Shown here one piece after another: positions 29,780 to 33,684 of a DNA stretch of 33,684 nt. The notes beneath the pieces are model-generated. The model was not told the DNA's origin, did not search any database, and saw nothing but the letters and a program-made list of their open reading frames with translations. The stretch comes from Streptosporangium violaceochromogenes (GTDB lineage Bacteria > Actinomycetota > Actinomycetes > Streptosporangiales > Streptosporangiaceae), in contig NZ_BNBB01000043.1 in NCBI RefSeq assembly GCF_014654615.1, positions 1 to 33,684 of the forward strand, written 5' to 3'. The position numbers and the translations under genes were made by a program. Positions within the stretch are counted from its first letter, which is position 1; each line of letters begins with the position of its first letter.

Positions 29780-31612
29780 TCACGGGCGGTCCACCCCGTC
29801 GCCCAGGGCCCCCTCGGGGGACGGCGTGGGCGGGGGGACCACCGGCAGCGATCCGGGACCGTCCGGCGCGGGCTCGGGCCGGGGCCGAGGACCCGTCCTC
29901 GGCCGGGACTGCGGTCTCGGTACGGCCTGGCCCGGCTGCCCGTCCCTCTCCTCGTCCTCCTCGTCCCGGTCGCCGTCCGCGGCCTCGAAGGCCGGCCCCG
30001 GCGAGGGGAACCTCCGTCCGCGACGGCCGGCGCCGGAGGCGGAAGGACCCGGCTCGGGCACCGGAGTCCGGCCTCCGACCGGCCCCGCGGACGCCGGATC
30101 CACCGGAGGCGCCGGCGCCGGGACCGGCACGACTCCGGCGGGAATCCCGCCCGCGGGCGCCCCGATGGCCCCGTCACCCCCGCCCGCCGGGCAAGATCCA
30201 CGCGTCCGCGACGCGGCCGGACGGCGCCCCAGGAGCGCGCCGAGCACGATCATCACGACGACCAGACCGCCCCCGGCCAGCGCCCACAGGTGCAGGGCGT
30301 CCACGAAGGCGTCGACCATCGCCTGCGGGCTCCAGGCCCCGCGCAGGTGGGTGACCTGGATCCCGCCGCCCAGCAGGAATCCGGAGAGCACCCCGGGAAA
30401 GAACAGCGACAGCGCGAAAAGCGCGGCCCCCAGGCCGGCCGGGCGTAGCGCCGCGGTCAGCGCGACCGCGGCACCGACCGTGAGCAGCGCGAACGGGAAG
30501 ATCACCTGGAGGCCGTCGGCGGCGGGCAGAAGCAACCGGACGGCGCACAGTCCCGCCACCACCGCCACCATTCCCCCCGCGGCGACCGGCGGCATGGAGG
30601 CGTCACTCAGCCTGCTCACAAGAACGGCGGCGGCGATACCCGCGGCCCCGGCGGCCACGAACGCCGGCCACAGCCCGGAGAGCCCGGGACCGCCCAGCCC
30701 GCCCAGCTCGACATAGGTGACCTGGGCGGCCGTGGGCAGGACGACGATCCCGACCGCGAGCGCGATGTAGGCGGGCCCCCTGTCGGCGGAACCCTCGAAG
30801 GTGGCGGCGAAGGCGAGCCCGGAAAGGGCGGCGATGGACAGCCCTGCCGCCACGAGAAGCAGACCGGGCGACCAGTCGAAGGTCGTGCCCAGCGCGAGAA
30901 CCGCGGCCCCCACGGCGGGCACGGCCATCGTCAGCAGGCGTTCACGCCCCACGACGCCCGGCACCACCCCGGTCACGGTGCCCTCGCCGTTCCTCGTCCA
31001 CAACACGAAGTAGACGGCGGCCAGCACGAGGGCGATCCCCGTCAGCATGGGGTACGGCTGGAGCGTGACCCTCCAGGAGGTGACCTCGTCGAGGGGCCAC
31101 AGGGCGAGCGCCTGCGCGGCCAGAAGGCTCACCGCGAGCATGCCTCCCCAGACCGCGCGCATGACCGGAGGCCGTCCCCAGACCGCCACCAGCGTGGCGG
31201 GCACCAGCAGGCCGGCTCCCAGCCCGTGCAGGATCCGCAGAGCCCCCACCAGCGGCGCGGAGCCTGCGTATCCTCCGGCCGCGTCGGCGAGCGCCAGCAG
31301 AGCCAGACCCGCGATCAGGGCGGGAGCCGCGCGTACACGGCGTAACAGCAGCCCCGCGAGCGGCACGGTCAGCACCATCGCGGGGAGCGCCAGCCCGTGC
31401 GCCCGTACCATCTCGATCTGCGAGACGTCGGACGGGAGCAGAGCGGCCACCACGGAGATGGTGTTGGGAATGGCGACGATCGCCAGCGGAAGCGTCACCG
31501 CGACGAGCAGTCCAAGGACGACGTCGAGCATCAGCGTGACGCGGAAGGGGCGCACCAGGCCCGAAGGCCCGGCCGCCACCCTCCGGGACGGCTGAACGGG
31601 AGGGACGGCCAT
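29780..31612 (-). CDS. DHA2-like MFS transporter with a long cytoplasmic tail
   Basis: The product has 610 residues. Residues 25-460 contain about 14 hydrophobic segments and the RILHGLGAGLLVPATLVAVWGR motif seen in drug:H+ antiporters of the DHA2 group (compare the family GxGxxxxxP region), so I class it as MFS, probably an exporter. Residues 463-610 form a Pro/Gly-rich tail with an acidic block (DGDRDEEDEERDG), which is unusual for the family. ATG 31612 lies 11 bases after the DUF4233 stop; no SD is seen, so translation may depend on coupling. It is the last gene of folC-DUF4233-MFS. The substrate is unknown. Confidence 0.78.
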   Translation of the reverse strand: MAVPPVQPSRRVAAGPSGLVRPFRVTLMLDVVLGLLVAVTLPLAIVAIPNTISVVAALLPSDVSQIEMVRAHGLALPAMVLTVPLAGLLLRRVRAAPALIAGLALLALADAAGGYAGSAPLVGALRILHGLGAGLLVPATLVAVWGRPPVMRAVWGGMLAVSLLAAQALALWPLDEVTSWRVTLQPYPMLTGIALVLAAVYFVLWTRNGEGTVTGVVPGVVGRERLLTMAVPAVGAAVLALGTTFDWSPGLLLVAAGLSIAALSGLAFAATFEGSADRGPAYIALAVGIVVLPTAAQVTYVELGGLGGPGLSGLWPAFVAAGAAGIAAAVLVSRLSDASMPPVAAGGMVAVVAGLCAVRLLLPAADGLQVIFPFALLTVGAAVALTAALRPAGLGAALFALSLFFPGVLSGFLLGGGIQVTHLRGAWSPQAMVDAFVDALHLWALAGGGLVVVMIVLGALLGRRPAASRTRGSCPAGGGDGAIGAPAGGIPAGVVPVPAPAPPVDPASAGPVGGRTPVPEPGPSASGAGRRGRRFPSPGPAFEAADGDRDEEDEERDGQPGQAVPRPQSRPRTGPRPRPEPAPDGPGSLPVVPPPTPSPEGALGDGVDRP

Positions 31613-31623
31613 GTTGGCCGACT

Positions 31624-32004
31624 TTAGCGGGAAGTCACGCCCTCGACACGGCGAGCGACGAATATCGCCGTGATCCACAGCGCGGCGAAGATCCCCCCGA
31701 GGAAGAACATGGTCGGAACCAGGAAACCCGCGGCGATGGCGAGAACCTGGATCCCGCTGCCCACGACATAGGCGAAGGGCCGTTTCAGCGTCCCCGCGAC
31801 CAGCACGCACAGAACCGCCAGGCCGATCCCCACCGTCGCCGCGACAAGCGGCTCGACATCCTGGGTGTTGATCGCCACCGGTGTGAAAAGCCCGACGACG
31901 ATCGCCTCCATCCCCAGTACGCCGGCGCAGAGCCGACGCATGCCCGGAGTGACGGTGAGCCCCCCTCGCCCCTCCCCCCGAGCCTCTCCCTCGGTCCGGG
32001 TCAT
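31624..32004 (-). CDS. DUF4233 membrane protein
   Basis: This is a 126-residue protein with four hydrophobic segments (about 24-44, 52-71, 77-95, 99-116). The GMRRLCAGVLGMEAIVVGLF segment and the position right after folC identify the actinobacterial DUF4233 family, whose function is not known. The first 20 residues are charged and disordered. Its ATG overlaps the folC stop (ATGA), so it is translated together with FolC. Confidence 0.88.
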   Translation of the reverse strand: MTRTEGEARGEGRGGLTVTPGMRRLCAGVLGMEAIVVGLFTPVAINTQDVEPLVAATVGIGLAVLCVLVAGTLKRPFAYVVGSGIQVLAIAAGFLVPTMFFLGGIFAALWITAIFVARRVEGVTSR

Positions 32005-33323
32005 GGGGCCTCCTCGGCCTTGAGCAGCAGCCGCGCGTCTCCGGCGGTGACCACGGAACCGGTGATCAGGAGGCCGGCGCCGTCAAATTCCCCGGCCGCG
32101 TCGGCCAGACCGATTCCGAGGTCGATCGCCTCATCCAGCCGATCGGCCAGGTGCACCCTGTCCGGCCCGAAAATCTCCTCGGCCAGCGCCGCCAGCTCGC
32201 CGGGCTCCATGGACCGGGGCGAGGAGTTCCTCGTCACCACGAGCTGGTCCGTCATCGGCTCCATCAGATCCAGAATGGTCCGCACATCCTTGTCCTCGAA
32301 CACCGCCACCACGGCGATGAGCGTGGGGAAGTCGAAGGACTCGTGAACGGCCTCCAAAGTGGCCTGGATCCCTCCGGGATTGTGCGCGGCGTCCACGAGA
32401 ACCGTGGGGCCGCGCCGTACGACCTCAAGCCTGCCCGGCGAACGCACCTGCAGGAACGCCTGCCGCACCAGGTCGGAGTCGAGAGGGTCGTCTCCGGCGG
32501 TCAGCGCCTCGGCCGCCGCCAGCGCGCAGACGGCGTTGCCCGCCTGGTGCGCCCCGTAGAGGGGAAGCAGAATCTCCTCGTAGGTGCCCTTGAGCCCCTT
32601 GAGATGGAGCAGCTGCCCCCCGACGGCCAGTTCCCTGCCGAGCACGCCGAACTCCAGCCCCTCACGCGCAACGAGCGCGTCCATCTCGGCGGCCCTGCGG
32701 ATCAGCACCTCGGCGGCCGGAAGCTCCTGCTGAGCCAGTACGGCGGTCGCCCCGGGCTTGATGATGCCCGCTTTCTCACCGGCGATCGTCGCGACGTCGG
32801 GACCCAGATAGTCGACGTGGTCCAGCGAGATCGGGGTGATGACGGCGACCACGCCGTCGGCGACGTTGGTGGCGTCGAAACTGCCCCCCATACCCGTCTC
32901 GACGACCGCGACGTCCACCGGGGCGTCCGCGAAGGCCGAAAAGGCCATCGCGGTGAGCGTCTCGAAGAAGGAAAGCCTCCGGCCCTGGGCGTCGACCATC
33001 GCGAGGTAGGGCTCGATGTCCTCGTAGACCTCGGCGAAACGCTCCTCGCTCAGCGGAACGCCGTCGACGCAGATGCGCTCACGCATGGACACGAGATGCG
33101 GGCTGGTGAAACGGCCGACGCGCAGGTTGCGCTCACGCAGGATGGCCTCGATCATTCGGGTCGTACTCGACTTGCCGTTGGTTCCGGCGACGTGCACGAC
33201 CGGATAGGAGCGCTGCGGGGAGCCGAGCACGTCCATGAGCGCGGCGATCCTGTCGAGAGTGGGCTCGAAGTTCCACTCGACACCGCGTTCCATGATCGCC
33301 TGCTCGACCGCTCGATAGTCCAC
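32001..33323 (-). CDS. folC: Folylpolyglutamate synthase FolC
   Basis: FolC adds glutamate to folates (and often to dihydropteroate), keeping them in the cell. The 440-residue protein is a Mur-ligase-type enzyme: P-loop VAGTNGKSST at 45-54, FTSPHLVSMRERI, ETGMGGSFDATN, the ITPISLDHVDYLG and GEKAGIIKPG segments, and DAAHNPGG in the C-terminal domain. GTG 33323 has no SD, but TAGGCT lies six bases upstream, which fits a leaderless mRNA. In many actinomycetes valS precedes folC; here an rRNA operon does. It is the first gene of an operon with DUF4233 and the MFS gene. Confidence 0.95.
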   Translation of the reverse strand: MDYRAVEQAIMERGVEWNFEPTLDRIAALMDVLGSPQRSYPVVHVAGTNGKSSTTRMIEAILRERNLRVGRFTSPHLVSMRERICVDGVPLSEERFAEVYEDIEPYLAMVDAQGRRLSFFETLTAMAFSAFADAPVDVAVVETGMGGSFDATNVADGVVAVITPISLDHVDYLGPDVATIAGEKAGIIKPGATAVLAQQELPAAEVLIRRAAEMDALVAREGLEFGVLGRELAVGGQLLHLKGLKGTYEEILLPLYGAHQAGNAVCALAAAEALTAGDDPLDSDLVRQAFLQVRSPGRLEVVRRGPTVLVDAAHNPGGIQATLEAVHESFDFPTLIAVVAVFEDKDVRTILDLMEPMTDQLVVTRNSSPRSMEPGELAALAEEIFGPDRVHLADRLDEAIDLGIGLADAAGEFDGAGLLITGSVVTAGDARLLLKAEEAP

Positions 33324-33335
33324 GCCTCAAGCCTA
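33324..33335 (-). promoter_or_regulatory. Candidate leaderless promoter of folC
   Basis: TAGGCT (33335-33330) is followed after six bases by GTG 33323, the same geometry as at the DUF523 gene. The preceding bases hold no clear -35 box. Confidence 0.45.
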
Positions 33336-33481
33336 CTGACCCCCGCGGCGGCCTCCCGCCAGGGTTCGGAAAGCGAGCGGGGAAGGAGCGGAAGGGCCGG
33401 GAAAAGCGGCGGACATCGAGAAAACAGCAAGGGTAAAGCGGAGGCACACCAGACAGGGGGTGGAACAAAAAGGCGCTCACG

Positions 33482-33505
33482 AAAATTCTCCCCAAAAGGG
33501 GAGAA
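33482..33505 (-). terminator. Second intrinsic terminator of the rRNA operon
   Basis: TTCTCCCC (33486-33493) and GGGGAGAA (33498-33505) form a perfect 8-bp stem with an AAAA/TTTT loop, followed on the minus strand by TTTTCG. It stands about 70 bases beyond the first terminator and shields folC from rRNA transcription. Confidence 0.75.
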
Positions 33506-33574
33506 GCATTCGAGGAAGACTCCCCAGGCGGGAGCGGCCTTGAACGGCCGACGCCCCTCAATCCCGTGTAACGC

Positions 33575-33645
33575 AAAAAGCCCGGGGAAGGAAAGAAGAA
33601 GAACACCACCCAAAGGGCGGCACCCCTCCTCTTCCCCTCCCCGGG
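33575..33645 (-). terminator. First intrinsic terminator of the rRNA operon
   Basis: On the minus strand 33645-33631 pairs with 33595-33581 over 15 bp (two G-U pairs) with a 35-nt loop, directly followed by CTTTTTGCG. It begins eight bases after the 5S 3' end. Confidence 0.75.
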
Positions 33646-33652
33646 AAAAAAT

Positions 33653-33684
33653 TGTCCGGCGGCGACCTACTCTCCCACACCGTC
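33653..33684 (-). rRNA. rrf: 5S rRNA, 3' end (partial)
   Basis: The last 32 bases, read on the minus strand, are GACGGTGTGGGAGAGTAGGT followed by CGCCGCCGGACA. This is the conserved 3' end of actinobacterial 5S rRNA, with the GGGAGAGTAGG helix and a GCCGCCGGAC terminal stem strand. The rest of the gene, and presumably the 23S and 16S genes, lie beyond the window. Two terminators follow. Confidence 0.92.

Noticed and set aside
33133..33613. Minus-strand frames between the 5S gene and folC
   Set aside because: They run across two terminator hairpins and into folC in another frame. Codon use is atypical and the encoded sequence is low in motifs; the stretch is best read as rRNA trailer and promoter.

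Overview
The window is about 33.7 kb of very GC-rich DNA from an actinomycete. The evidence is high GC in third codon positions, many GTG starts, promoters with a TANNNT -10 box only 6-7 nt from the start codon (leaderless mRNAs), and a gene order well known from Actinobacteria: folC, ndk, mreBCD-mrdA-rodA, a radical SAM/DUF2344 pair, rne, rplU-rpmA, obg, proB-proA, nadD-rsfS-phosphatase. The DUF6191 small protein and the overall order suggest a Streptosporangiales-like genome, but that placement is inference.

Nearly everything from 33684 down to 7391 lies on the minus strand. From the right edge: the 3' end of a 5S rRNA gene with two intrinsic terminators; folC, a DUF4233 membrane protein and a DHA2-like transporter as one operon; ndk with a 20-bp terminator; the elongasome operon mreB-mreC-mreD-mrdA-rodA; a B12-binding radical SAM protein and its DUF2344 partner; RNase E/G with a structured leader; rplU-rpmA; obg; proB-proA; a DUF6191 membrane peptide; a Ser/Thr kinase with a membrane C-terminus; then nadD-rsfS and a GpgP-like phosphatase, followed by tRNA-Ala(GGC). 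One plus-strand gene, an M48 metallopeptidase, interrupts this series. Cell-wall elongation, translation and ribosome assembly, RNA decay, proline, NAD and folate synthesis are thus packed together, as is usual for this locus.

From 814 to 7463 the character changes. Two identical tRNA-Ala(GGC) genes in the same orientation bracket about 6.5 kb of accessory genes on both strands: a CynX-type MFS transporter, an SRPBCC protein with a disordered tail, two small membrane proteins in an operon, a DUF523 (TudS-like) protein, a secreted or anchored proline-rich protein, and a two-component system. Left of the first tRNA are an unidentified gene with a tandemly duplicated ribosome-binding site and start codon, and the tail of another gene.

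No CRISPR array, insertion sequence, prophage or biosynthetic cluster is visible. The least understood conserved unit is the radical SAM/DUF2344 pair between rodA and rne. The most unusual small-scale signals are a possible leaderless 9-codon upstream ORF coupled to a membrane-protein start (4001-3972), the duplicated RBS/start module (161-196), the tRNA duplication, and a 12-nt element repeated upstream of the kinase and DUF6191 genes.
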